Shown here one piece after another: positions 1-6,240 of a DNA stretch of 6,354 nt (the first letter of the stretch is position 1; each line of letters begins with the position of its first letter). The notes under the pieces were generated by a model that saw only the letters and a program-made list of their open reading frames with translations, did not search any database and was not told the DNA's origin. The position numbers and the translations under genes were made by a program. This DNA comes from an uncultured Eubacteriales bacterium (GTDB taxonomy: Bacteria > Bacillota > Clostridia > Peptostreptococcales > Anaerovoracaceae), in NCBI GenBank assembly GCA_902797405.1, contig CADBSP010000074.1:1-6354 (forward strand), written 5' to 3'.

Positions 1-32
1 TTCTGAAAAAATATTAAAAATTTTCAAAAAAA

Positions 33-62
33 TCTACACAAAATAAAAATAGGTGTTATAAT
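33..62 (+). promoter_or_regulatory. Promoter P1 for the upstream small RNA
   Basis: A perfect TATAAT -10 box lies at 57-62. An 18-nt spacer separates it from TCTACA at 33-38, which matches four of six positions of the sigma-A -35 consensus. Positions 1-32 are very A/T-rich with several A-tracts and could act as an UP element, a trait of strongly expressed stable RNAs. Transcription would start near 66-69, just ahead of the folded RNA. The boxes are read directly; their activity is inferred. Confidence 0.6.
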
Positions 63-68
63 AGTACC

Positions 69-247
69 GTTATCAAGGAAAAGAAGTGTTTGGGATCTGT
101 TTCTACCCATAAGCAGTCCAAAACAAAATAAGTCCTATATTAGTCCATAAGATTCTATCAGGAACCTATCCCAAACCATCCTTGAAACCTTAATTTATAC
201 GTAATTTTGACACGGCAGCAAATATTTCTTTGTTGGCCGTTTTTTAT
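69..247 (+). ncRNA. Structured RNA of about 180 nt, unidentified (6S-like RNA or unclassified leader)
   Basis: No protein-coding frame is evident here. The RNA can form a long-range rod. An outer 7-bp helix pairs 73-79 (TCAAGGA) with 179-185, and after an asymmetric internal loop a 9-bp helix pairs 88-96 (GTTTGGGAT) with 168-176. These enclose a 71-nt, weakly pairing centre (97-167) with three AGTCC copies and two CCATAAG copies. It has its own promoter at 57-62 and its own terminator at 212-247, so it can be made as a discrete transcript. Size, rod shape and large open centre resemble 6S RNA (ssrS), the RNA polymerase regulator, but I recognise no diagnostic primary sequence. Alternatives are a riboswitch with a terminator or a terminated leader. 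The TGTTTCTACC at 98-107 is identical to the core of the downstream guanine riboswitch. Structure is read by eye; identity is unknown. Confidence 0.55.
212..247 (+). terminator. Intrinsic terminator of the upstream small RNA
   Basis: ACGGC at 212-216 pairs with GCCGT at 236-240. After one bulged G (235), AGCAAA (217-222) continues the helix with TTTGTT (229-234), closing a six-base loop. That gives 11 pairs, including one G-U. Six T residues follow directly (240-245). It ends the P1 transcript before the second promoter and so makes the upstream RNA separate from the xpt leader, apart from any read-through. Confidence 0.85.
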
Positions 248-266
248 TCTTATAACAGCACACATT

Positions 267-297
267 AGTGGCATAACTATGATATAATGTGGCCACT
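267..297. repeat. Inverted repeat flanking the P2 -10 box
   Basis: Perfect 6-bp arms, AGTGGC at 267-272 and GCCACT at 292-297, are 19 nt apart and enclose the extended -10. A repressor dimer bound here would block RNA polymerase. It is not a PurR PurBox as known from Bacillus (no CGAA core). It may also be chance. Confidence 0.3.
280..288 (+). promoter_or_regulatory. Promoter P2 (extended -10) for the xpt-nup operon
   Basis: TATAAT at 283-288 is preceded by TG at 280-281, giving an extended -10 element (TGATATAAT). This would compensate for the lack of a recognisable -35 box at the usual distance. The predicted start lies near 295, about 20 nt before the riboswitch aptamer. The -10 box sits between the arms of an inverted repeat (AGTGGC 267-272, GCCACT 292-297), which could be an operator. 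Promoter function is inferred from sequence and position. Confidence 0.7.
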
Positions 298-316
298 TTA
301 ATAAATAGAATATCTG

Positions 317-380
317 CCAATATAGTTTCGGATGAACGGCCCGATTGTTTCTACCGTGCAGCCCTATGCACGACTATTGG
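317..380 (+). promoter_or_regulatory. Guanine-class purine riboswitch aptamer
   Basis: This is a three-way-junction aptamer. P1 pairs CCAATA (317-322) with TATTGG (375-380). P2 is built on TCGG (328-331) and CCGA (341-344). J2/3 carries the family hallmark TTTCTACC (348-355), and P3 pairs CGTGCA (355-360) with TGCACG (367-372). L2 ends in ACGG and L3 contains GCCC, so the GG/CC loop-loop contacts of the family can form. The base equivalent to position 74 is C374, which by established knowledge pairs with guanine or hypoxanthine rather than adenine. Ligand binding should stabilise P1 and favour the terminator at 435-460, an OFF switch. It heads xpt, a classic location for this class, and probably controls the whole operon. 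Confidence 0.93.
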
Positions 381-460
381 TTCAATAGGACGGCAATCAT
401 TTGTTTTTGTCGTTAAAAATTGATTCTTGTATTGGCGGACAGTAAAAGGTCTGCTTTTTT
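374..460 (+). promoter_or_regulatory. Riboswitch expression platform
   Basis: The stretch between P1 and the xpt ribosome binding site has competing folds. The 3' strand of P1 can instead form a hairpin with the next bases (CTATTG 374-379 with CAATAG 383-388, three-base loop). A second hairpin pairs ACGGCAA (390-396) with TTGTCGT (407-413). TATTGG recurs at 430-435, so either the 5' strand of P1 or CAATA at 383-387 could pair there and reach the first base of the terminator stem. This suggests a possible antiterminator, but which fold is used is inference. Confidence 0.55.
435..460 (+). terminator. Riboswitch-controlled intrinsic terminator
   Basis: GCGGAC (435-440) pairs with GTCTGC (449-454), six pairs with one G-U, around an eight-base A-rich loop. 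Six T residues (455-460) follow immediately. The T run is four bases from the GAGG ribosome binding site of xpt. When guanine holds the aptamer closed, transcription is expected to end here. Confidence 0.88.
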
Positions 461-464
461 AATT

Positions 465-468
465 GAGG
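465..468 (+). promoter_or_regulatory. Ribosome binding site of xpt
   Basis: GAGG in the context TTGAGGAT, 8 nt before the ATG at 477. It fixes that start over the upstream TTG at 420 and lies directly after the terminator T run. Confidence 0.8.
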
Positions 469-476
469 ATTTTATT

Positions 477-1046
477 ATGCGAAGAATGGAAGAGAAAATA
501 TTAAAGGAAGGACAGGTTCTGCCAGGAGGGATTCTTAAGGTAGGAAGTTTTCTCAACCAGCAAATAGATACGGAATTTCTCATGGAAATGGCAGAGGAGA
601 TTAATTGGCTCTTTGGTGACGGAGGAGTTTCAAAAATTCTAACAATTGAATCAAGTGGCATTCCTTTGGCGGTAGCGGCAGGAATCATAATGAAGGTTCC
701 CGTGGTTTTTGCCAAAAAGCATAAAACCAGCAACGTGGATGGGGAAACGTATAAATCAAAAGTCCATTCCTTTACACACAATGAGGACTATGAAATAATT
801 GTCGCTCGGGACTACATAAGAGAAGATGATAGAATTCTTTTAATAGACGATTTTCTGGCAAACGGAAACGCGCTTAGAGGTCTGATAGAACTAATCGAGC
901 AGGCACGCGCTACACTGGTGGGGTGCGCTGTCGCAATAGAAAAATGCTTCCAGGATGGTGGAGACAGACTCCGCGCCCAGGGAGTAAGAATCGAAGCCCT
1001 GGCGGCAATCGAATCCATGACAGATACGGAAATAGTTTTCCGTTAA
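477..1046 (+). CDS. xpt: Xanthine phosphoribosyltransferase
   Basis: Xpt is a cytosolic purine-salvage enzyme. It transfers the phosphoribosyl group of PRPP to xanthine, giving XMP, and in this family acts more weakly on guanine. The 189-residue product matches the usual length (about 190). The type I PRTase PRPP-binding motif is at residues 119-132 (RILLIDDFLANGNA, with the adjacent acidic pair D124 D125). Residues 56-63 (TIESSGIP) and 75-82 (PVVFAKKH) match the B. subtilis Xpt pattern as I recall it. The ATG at 477 is chosen because GAGG (465-468) lies 8 nt upstream and because the N-terminus then lines up with B. subtilis Xpt. The in-frame TTG at 420 would place coding sequence across the terminator. 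It is the first gene after the guanine riboswitch, and 36 nt without a terminator separate it from nupN, so the two are probably cotranscribed. Confidence 0.95.
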   Translation: MRRMEEKILKEGQVLPGGILKVGSFLNQQIDTEFLMEMAEEINWLFGDGGVSKILTIESSGIPLAVAAGIIMKVPVVFAKKHKTSNVDGETYKSKVHSFTHNEDYEIIVARDYIREDDRILLIDDFLANGNALRGLIELIEQARATLVGCAVAIEKCFQDGGDRLRAQGVRIEALAAIESMTDTEIVFR

Positions 1047-1082
1047 TGTAAATAAAAAGTGTAAACACGATCGGAGGAGAAA

Positions 1083-2342
1083 ATGAAAAAGAAAAGTTTG
1101 GTATTAATCATGATTTTTGTTCTCGCTGCAGTTGGCATCCTGACAGCATGCGGAGGCAATTCCGGCAGTTCCGGTTCATCTGGCGGTTCATCCGGCGATG
1201 CTTCAGGTGGTGCAGAAGGTGGAGCAGCTGACATTAAAGTGGGCTTTATCATGCTTCACGATGAAAACTCAACCTACGACCTTAACTTCATAAACGCAGC
1301 AAAAGAAGCATGCCTTAACCTCGGCATTCCGGAAGAAAACTATATGATAAAGACCAACGTACCTGAAGGCCAGGAATGCTATGACGCAGCAGCAGAATTC
1401 GCTGATGCAGGATGCAGCATCGTTTTTGCTGACTCCTTTGGTCATGAAGACTATATGATCCAGGCAGCAAAGGAATTCCCGAATGTTCATTTCTGCCATT
1501 CCACAGGAACAAAGGCCCATACGGAAGGCCTCGCAAACTACCACAATGCATTTGCTGCCATCTACGAAGGTAGATACCTTGCAGGTGTTGCAGCAGGAAT
1601 GAAACTAAATGAAATGATTGAAGCCGGCCAGTTCAAACCGGAAGAAGCAAAGATGGGTTATATCGGTGCATACACATACGCAGAAGTAATCTCCGGATAC
1701 ACATCCTTCTATCTTGGAGCAAAGTCCGTATGCCCGACAGTTACAATGGACGTAACCTTCACAGGTTCCTGGTATGATGAAACAGCTGAAAAAGAAGGCG
1801 CAAACAAACTCATAGGTGCAGGCTGCAAACTGATCAGCCAGCACGCTGACTCCATGGGTGCTCCAACAGCATGCGAAAACGCAGGAGTTCCAAACGTATC
1901 CTACAACGGAAGCACCATTGACGCTTGCCCGAACACATTCATCATTTCTTCCAGAATCAACTGGGTACCGTATTATGAATATGCAATCAAGGCCGTAATG
2001 AAGGGTGACAGCATCGACGCCGACTACAGCGGAGGACTTGCAGAGGGTGCAGTAATGTTGACAGAGCTGAACGAATCAGTTGCAGCAGAAGGAACAGCAG
2101 CAAAGATAGAAGAAGTACAATTGGCTATTGAGACAGGTAAGCTTCACGTATTCGATACATCAACATTCACAGTTGAAGGAAAGACTCTGGATTCCTACAT
2201 GGCAGACGTTGACACAGACCCTGCATACGAAGGAGATACAGAGGTTATCGCAGATGGTTTCTTCCACGAGTCCCAATATAGATCTGCTCCGTACTTCGAC
2301 CTTAATATCGATGGAATCAGCCTCCTCGATACAGCATTCTAA
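1083..2342 (+). CDS. nupN: BMP-family nucleoside-binding lipoprotein of an ABC importer
   Basis: This is the extracellular, membrane-anchored substrate-binding protein of the importer encoded downstream. The 419-residue product starts with a lipoprotein signal peptide: KKK at 2-4, a hydrophobic core at 6-20, and lipobox LTAC with the lipidated Cys at 23. A flexible Gly/Ser/Ala linker follows to about residue 49. The BMP/PnrA-like fold runs from about 51 to the end, with marks such as EGRYLAGVAAG (162-172), GSWYD (228-232) and QHAD (253-256). The N-terminal ligand segment retains D66-x-x-F69 but has Ile at 70, where many PnrA-like proteins, as I recall them, have Asn. The start has an excellent ribosome binding site (GGAGGAG at 1073-1079). 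Context with xpt and the riboswitch favours a purine nucleoside such as guanosine or inosine; substrate is inference. The symbol follows B. subtilis nupN (yufN) by homology; bmpA is an equivalent family name. Confidence 0.9.
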   Translation: MKKKSLVLIMIFVLAAVGILTACGGNSGSSGSSGGSSGDASGGAEGGAADIKVGFIMLHDENSTYDLNFINAAKEACLNLGIPEENYMIKTNVPEGQECYDAAAEFADAGCSIVFADSFGHEDYMIQAAKEFPNVHFCHSTGTKAHTEGLANYHNAFAAIYEGRYLAGVAAGMKLNEMIEAGQFKPEEAKMGYIGAYTYAEVISGYTSFYLGAKSVCPTVTMDVTFTGSWYDETAEKEGANKLIGAGCKLISQHADSMGAPTACENAGVPNVSYNGSTIDACPNTFIISSRINWVPYYEYAIKAVMKGDSIDADYSGGLAEGAVMLTELNESVAAEGTAAKIEEVQLAIETGKLHVFDTSTFTVEGKTLDSYMADVDTDPAYEGDTEVIADGFFHESQYRSAPYFDLNIDGISLLDTAF

Positions 2343-2366
2343 GGATATCAGGCATTTAATCAATCT

Positions 2367-2387
2367 AGAATAATTCAAGAATAATTC
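2367..2387 (+). repeat. Short tandem repeat in the nupN-nupO gap
   Basis: AGAATAATTC occurs at 2367-2376 and again at 2378-2387, with an 11-nt period. Nearby, CAATCTAG occurs at 2361-2368 and 2406-2413. All lie in noncoding DNA just after the nupN stop. The 11-nt period is close to one helical turn and so could suit a DNA-binding protein, but the repeats may simply be A/T-rich drift. Confidence 0.5.
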
Positions 2388-2435
2388 GCCTTTGTTATTT
2401 AATAGCAATCTAGTAATGGGGTATTCCTCATACAC

Positions 2436-2480
2436 GGGATGGCTTTGCAATTAGCGCAAAGCCATCCCTGATACTTTTTT
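2436..2480 (+). terminator. Intercistronic hairpin after nupN (partial terminator or mRNA-stabilising stem)
   Basis: GGGATGGCTTTGC (2436-2448) pairs perfectly over 13 bp with 2456-2468, around a seven-base loop. A run of six T (2475-2480) follows, but six bases (TGATAC) intervene, which is not optimal for an intrinsic terminator. The stem lies between the binding-protein gene and the ATPase gene, where many ABC operons carry a stem that attenuates transcription or protects the upstream mRNA 3' end. That would keep the lipoprotein in excess over the membrane complex. The hairpin is certain; its role is inferred. Confidence 0.7.
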
Positions 2481-2487
2481 ACCTAGT

Positions 2488-2493
2488 AGGGGG
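2488..2493 (+). promoter_or_regulatory. Ribosome binding site deciding the TTG start of the ATPase gene
   Basis: AGGGGG lies 7 nt before TTG at 2501. The next in-frame ATG (2528) has no comparable site upstream and would remove the first nine residues, so TTG is preferred. A TTG start usually lowers translation, in line with a gene needed at lower level than nupN. Confidence 0.75.
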
Positions 2494-2500
2494 TTAAAAA

Positions 2501-4048
2501 TTGGAAACGCAAATACCTGCCGTAAAAATGAAAGGTATCAGCAAATCCTTTGGATCGATTCAGGCCAATAAAGATGTTGACCTTGAGATTTATAGAGGAG
2601 AGATACTGGCACTCTTAGGAGAGAACGGAAGCGGCAAAACCACATTAATGAATATGCTTTCCGGAATCTATTACCCTGATGCGGGAGAAATAGAAATCGA
2701 CGGAGAGCCCGTGACGATAAAGTCGCCGAAGGACGCCTTTGATCACGGAATCGGTATGATCCACCAGCACTTTAAGCTCGTGGATGTTTTTACGGCTGCA
2801 GAGAATATTGTGCTTGGCCTGGACAAAGCCGATGGTGAAACAGCAAGGCTCGACTTGGATGCAGCATCGAAAAAGATAAAAGAAATCTGTGACAGCTATG
2901 GTTTCGATGTTGATCCAAAGCAGAAGATTTACGACATGTCCGTGTCTCAGAAACAAACGGTAGAGATCGTTAAGATACTTTATCGCGGCGCGGATATTTT
3001 GATTTTGGATGAACCAACGGCAGTGCTCACTCCTCAGGAGACTGAAAAGCTCTTCGCAGTGCTTCGCAATATGAGGGACGACGGCAAGGCCATTATCATA
3101 ATCACCCACAAGCTCCATGAAGTTGAGGACATCAGCGACCGTGTTGCCGTTCTAAGAAAGGGTGAATACATAGGCGAGATGAAAACCGCGGAATCGAACG
3201 CCCAGGAGATGACCAATATGATGGTCGGACGTCAGGTTTCGCTTAATATAGAGAGACCTAAACCTGAGAATCCGAAGGAGAGAATCAGGGTAGAGGGACT
3301 AACAGTAAAAAACATCGACGGTGTCGTCAAGTTGGACGATGTGAGTTTTAGTGCAAACACAGGAGAAATCCTTGGAATCGCAGGAATCTCCGGAAGCGGT
3401 CAAAAAGAGCTTCTGGAGGCAATCGCCGGTCTTCAGCGCGTGGAATCTGGAAGCATCAAATATATCGAAGACGAGGGTGGTGAAGATCAGCTAATCGGAA
3501 AGGACCCGATGGAAATCGCAGCCCTTGGTGTGCAGCTTTCCTTTGTTCCCGAGGATAGACTGGGCATGGGACTTGTAGCCAGCATGGACTTGACGGACAA
3601 TATGATGCTTAGATCATTTAGAAAAGGTCGAGGTATTTTTACAGACAGAAAGTCACCGAGAGGACTTGCAGAGAAGGTCGTCAAGGAATTGGAAGTAAAC
3701 ACTCCCGGAGTATCAACACCGGTTCGACGTTTGTCCGGCGGTAATGTCCAGAAGGTTCTCGTGGGTAGAGAAATCTCATCTGCGCCAACCGTTCTTCTTT
3801 CCGCATATGCCGTTCGCGGGCTGGATATAAATTCATCATACATGATTTACGACCTTATCAACCGCCAAAAGAAGAAAGGCGTTGCGGTAATCTACGTTGG
3901 CGAGGACCTGGATGTTCTCCTGGAGCTTTGCGACAGAATACTGGTTCTATGCGGAGGAAAGGTCAGCGGAATTGTCGACGGAAAGACCGCAACAAAAAAC
4001 CAGGTTGGACTTATGATGACAAGGCTGGGAGGTGAAATCGATGAATAA
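2501..4048 (+). CDS. nupO: Nucleoside ABC transporter ATP-binding protein (two NBDs)
   Basis: This cytoplasmic ATPase drives the importer. The 515 residues hold two fused nucleotide-binding domains, the layout of the BMP-type and ribose-type importers. NBD1 (about 6-250) has Walker A GENGSGKT (40-47), Q-loop Gln89, signature region MSVSQKQ (146-152), Walker B ILILDEPT (166-173) and the H-loop His203. The signature has Ser149 where the classical motif has Gly, which as I recall is common in clostridial members. NBD2 (about 263-510) lacks the Walker A Lys-Thr (GISGSGQK, 295-302), keeps VPEDR (349-353) and a canonical LSGGNVQK (411-418), and has SAYAVRGLD (434-442) in place of a catalytic Walker B, with no H-loop His. 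NBD2 is thus probably non-hydrolytic, as is usual for this family, not a damaged gene. The stop overlaps the first permease gene by 8 nt. The symbol follows B. subtilis nupO by homology. Confidence 0.93.
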   Translation: METQIPAVKMKGISKSFGSIQANKDVDLEIYRGEILALLGENGSGKTTLMNMLSGIYYPDAGEIEIDGEPVTIKSPKDAFDHGIGMIHQHFKLVDVFTAAENIVLGLDKADGETARLDLDAASKKIKEICDSYGFDVDPKQKIYDMSVSQKQTVEIVKILYRGADILILDEPTAVLTPQETEKLFAVLRNMRDDGKAIIIITHKLHEVEDISDRVAVLRKGEYIGEMKTAESNAQEMTNMMVGRQVSLNIERPKPENPKERIRVEGLTVKNIDGVVKLDDVSFSANTGEILGIAGISGSGQKELLEAIAGLQRVESGSIKYIEDEGGEDQLIGKDPMEIAALGVQLSFVPEDRLGMGLVASMDLTDNMMLRSFRKGRGIFTDRKSPRGLAEKVVKELEVNTPGVSTPVRRLSGGNVQKVLVGREISSAPTVLLSAYAVRGLDINSSYMIYDLINRQKKKGVAVIYVGEDLDVLLELCDRILVLCGGKVSGIVDGKTATKNQVGLMMTRLGGEIDE

Positions 4049-5147
4049 AGAACCGAAGGCACCTCTGGTACATATCGTAAAACGCGCGGCGCTGCCTTGG
4101 CAGAAGTCGATGCTGATACGCGCGGCGGCAATCATATTATCGCTGATTGTCTGCGGAATACTGACGACTGTTTTTACCGGATTAAACCCGTTTAAGGTAT
4201 ATGGCGCGATGTTCACCGGAGCGTTCGGCACGCCCAGAAAAATGTGGATTCTCGGGCAGGAGATAGCAATACTTCTGGCAGTTGCGCTGGCGCTAACCCC
4301 CGCGTTCAGAATGAAGTTTTGGAACCTAGGCGGTGAAGGACAGGTTCTGATGGGAGGCTTAGCTACCGCAGCCTGTATGATTTTGTTCGGGGACAAGATA
4401 CCAAACGGACTCTTGATTCCACTCATGATCGTGTCGGCTATATTGGCCGGCGCGGTGTGGGCTCTTATACCGGCCATATTTAAAGCCAGATGGAATACCA
4501 ATGAAACTTTGTTCACCCTGATGATGAACTACGTGGCTACGCAGCTCGTTGCATATTTCGTAATCATCTGGGAGGTTCCGAAGGGCTCAGGAAAAATCGG
4601 AATCATCAATCAAAACACCGAGGCCGGATGGCTCCCGCAAATCGGCACCTATAAATACCTTTTGAATATCTTGGTCGTTGCGGTGCTTACAATTCTCATG
4701 TACATCTACCTAAAATACAGTAAGCAAGGCTACGAGATAAGTGTCGTTGGGGAGAGCAAGAATACCGCACGATACGTCGGCATAAAGGTCGAGCGAGTCA
4801 TCATTCGCACCATGATTATCTCCGGAGCAATCTGCGGATTCACAGGGCTTTTGCTCGTTGGTGGAACGGACCACACCATAACGACGACTATCGCAGGAGG
4901 GCGCGGCTTCACTGCCGTAATGGTAGCCTGGCTCGCCAAGTTCAATCCGGCGATAATGGTAGCGGCCAGCTTCCTTCTCGTATTCATGGGAAGAGGCGCC
5001 AGCGAGATATCGACGACATTTGGCCTCAATCAAAGTTTCGCAGACATACTAACAGGAATAATCCTTTTCTTCATAATAGGAAGCGAATTCTTTGTTAACT
5101 ATAAGCTGGTATTCCGCAGTTCCAAGAATGAAGGAGGGGAAGCGTAA
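4041..5147 (+). CDS. nupP: Nucleoside ABC transporter permease, first subunit
   Basis: This integral membrane subunit forms the translocation channel with the following gene product. The 368-residue protein is of the BPD_transp_2 type. It starts with a basic cytoplasmic tail (1-25), followed by many hydrophobic segments, for example about 26-47, 71-88, 124-147, 207-225, 258-275 and 335-350. Family marks include FWNLGGEGQ (93-101), TNETLFTLMMNY (153-164) and the cytoplasmic coupling segment around GESKNTARYVGI (237-248). The ATG at 4041 is chosen because GGGAGG (4027-4032) lies 8 nt upstream; the in-frame GTG at 4032 overlaps that site. The start lies within the end of nupO (8-nt overlap), which suggests translational coupling and equal subunit levels. 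The symbol follows B. subtilis nupP by homology. Confidence 0.92.
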   Translation: MNKEPKAPLVHIVKRAALPWQKSMLIRAAAIILSLIVCGILTTVFTGLNPFKVYGAMFTGAFGTPRKMWILGQEIAILLAVALALTPAFRMKFWNLGGEGQVLMGGLATAACMILFGDKIPNGLLIPLMIVSAILAGAVWALIPAIFKARWNTNETLFTLMMNYVATQLVAYFVIIWEVPKGSGKIGIINQNTEAGWLPQIGTYKYLLNILVVAVLTILMYIYLKYSKQGYEISVVGESKNTARYVGIKVERVIIRTMIISGAICGFTGLLLVGGTDHTITTTIAGGRGFTAVMVAWLAKFNPAIMVAASFLLVFMGRGASEISTTFGLNQSFADILTGIILFFIIGSEFFVNYKLVFRSSKNEGGEA

Positions 5148-6142
5148 TGTTTGATCTAGTAACATTTATACCAAGGGCTATTGTCCAAAGCATCCCACTT
5201 CTCTATGGAAGCGTGGGCGAAACTATTACAGAAAAATCAGGAAACCTTAACCTCGGAATCCCCGGCGTCATGTACGTTGGAGGGATATCGGGGGTAATCG
5301 GTGCATTTCTCTATGAAAGAAGTGCCGGAAGCGCGGAAAACATGAACGCATTCTTAGCAATCATGATACCGCTTCTTTGCTGCCTGATAGGTTCACTCCT
5401 CATGGGGCTTCTCTATTGCTTCCTCACGGTTACACTGAGAGCAAACCAAAACGTAACAGGCCTCGCCATGACTACTTTCGGAGTTGGCTTTGGTAATTTC
5501 TTTGGTGGCTCGCTAATCAAAATCACCGGAGCAAAGGTTCCTTCAATCGCGCTATCCGCAACGAGCAATATTTTCAGAAAGACCTTGCCTTTTGCTAATA
5601 CTACAGGTTGGTTCGGGAAGATATTCCTTTCGTACGGATTTCTAGCATATTTTGCGATAATTATTGCTTTTGTTTCTGCATATGTTCTTAAGCGCACGAG
5701 GACAGGCCTTCAGCTAAGAGCTATAGGTGAAAATCCGGCAACCGCTGACGCTGCAGGAATCGGAATCACCAAGTACAAATACATGGCGACCTGTCTAGGT
5801 TGTATGATTGCAGGACTGGGCGGCCTCTATTATGTTATGGATTATGCAAACGGTGTATGGTCGAACGACGCCTTTGGTGACAGAGGATGGCTTGCAATCG
5901 CACTAGTTATATTCACAATTTGGAGACCAAACGTGAGCGTACCGGCATCAATCTTATTCGGAGGCCTCTACATCCTATATCTCTTCATTCCGACCGGCAT
6001 GAACCTCGCAGTAAAAGAGCTCTATAAGATGCTCCCTTATGTTGTAACAATCATAGTGCTCATCATCACGAGCACACGAAACAAGCGTGAACATCAACCG
6101 CCGGAAAGTTTGGGCCTCCCATACTTCCGAGAAGAGCGCTAA
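5147..6142 (+). CDS. nupQ: Nucleoside ABC transporter permease, second subunit
   Basis: This partner of nupP in the heterodimeric channel belongs to the same superfamily but to the shorter branch (331 residues). Marks of the branch are ITEKSGNLNLGIPG (27-40), TVTLRANQNVTG (94-105) and the coupling segment RTGLQLRAIGENPATADAAGI (185-205). Hydrophobic segments include about 38-56, 68-98, 163-181, 214-230, 249-260, 264-282 and 295-309, before a charged C-terminal tail. Its ATG shares one base with the nupP stop (TAATG), and AGGAGG (5132-5137) lies within the end of nupP, so translation is probably coupled. It is the last gene of the operon, about 100 nt before the terminator. The symbol follows B. 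subtilis nupQ by homology. Confidence 0.93.
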   Translation: MFDLVTFIPRAIVQSIPLLYGSVGETITEKSGNLNLGIPGVMYVGGISGVIGAFLYERSAGSAENMNAFLAIMIPLLCCLIGSLLMGLLYCFLTVTLRANQNVTGLAMTTFGVGFGNFFGGSLIKITGAKVPSIALSATSNIFRKTLPFANTTGWFGKIFLSYGFLAYFAIIIAFVSAYVLKRTRTGLQLRAIGENPATADAAGIGITKYKYMATCLGCMIAGLGGLYYVMDYANGVWSNDAFGDRGWLAIALVIFTIWRPNVSVPASILFGGLYILYLFIPTGMNLAVKELYKMLPYVVTIIVLIITSTRNKREHQPPESLGLPYFREER

Positions 6143-6240
6143 CGAAGGTAGATATATGAGATATACGGGCGCCCTCTTTAGTGCACCCCATCGCTTGGCC
6201 CCCCAGACCCTTTGCCGACCTGCTTTTCCCAATAAATACA
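6143..6240 (+). other. 3' untranslated region of the operon
   Basis: A C-rich, noncoding-looking stretch separates the nupQ stop from the terminator. A 41-codon reading frame starts at 6156 after a weak AAGG site. It crosses the terminator stem and the intron junction and has no recognisable product, so it is not called as a gene. Confidence 0.5.

Noticed and set aside
69..247. Upstream RNA as a canonical purine or PRPP/ppGpp (ykkC-type) riboswitch
   Set aside because: P3 and J3/1 of the purine aptamer cannot be formed, and the GGGGACGA-like core expected of ykkC-type RNAs is not present.
420..476. In-frame TTG at 420 as the start of xpt
   Set aside because: The added 19 codons would be translated from the riboswitch expression platform and terminator stem, have no ribosome binding site and no family similarity. 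The ATG at 477 has both a GAGG site and the expected N-terminus.
2361..2413. Direct repeats in the nupN-nupO gap as a CRISPR or mobile-element trace
   Set aside because: Units are only 8-10 bases, with no spacers of even length and no flanking transposase or target duplications.
3383..3830. Loss of Walker A and B residues in the second NBD of the ATPase as a sign of decay
   Set aside because: A degenerate second NBD is usual in sugar- and BMP-type ABC ATPases; the frame is intact and the canonical LSGGNVQK signature is retained.
4032..4040. GTG at 4032 as the start of nupP
   Set aside because: It overlaps the GGGAGG ribosome binding site, which is correctly spaced for the ATG at 4041.
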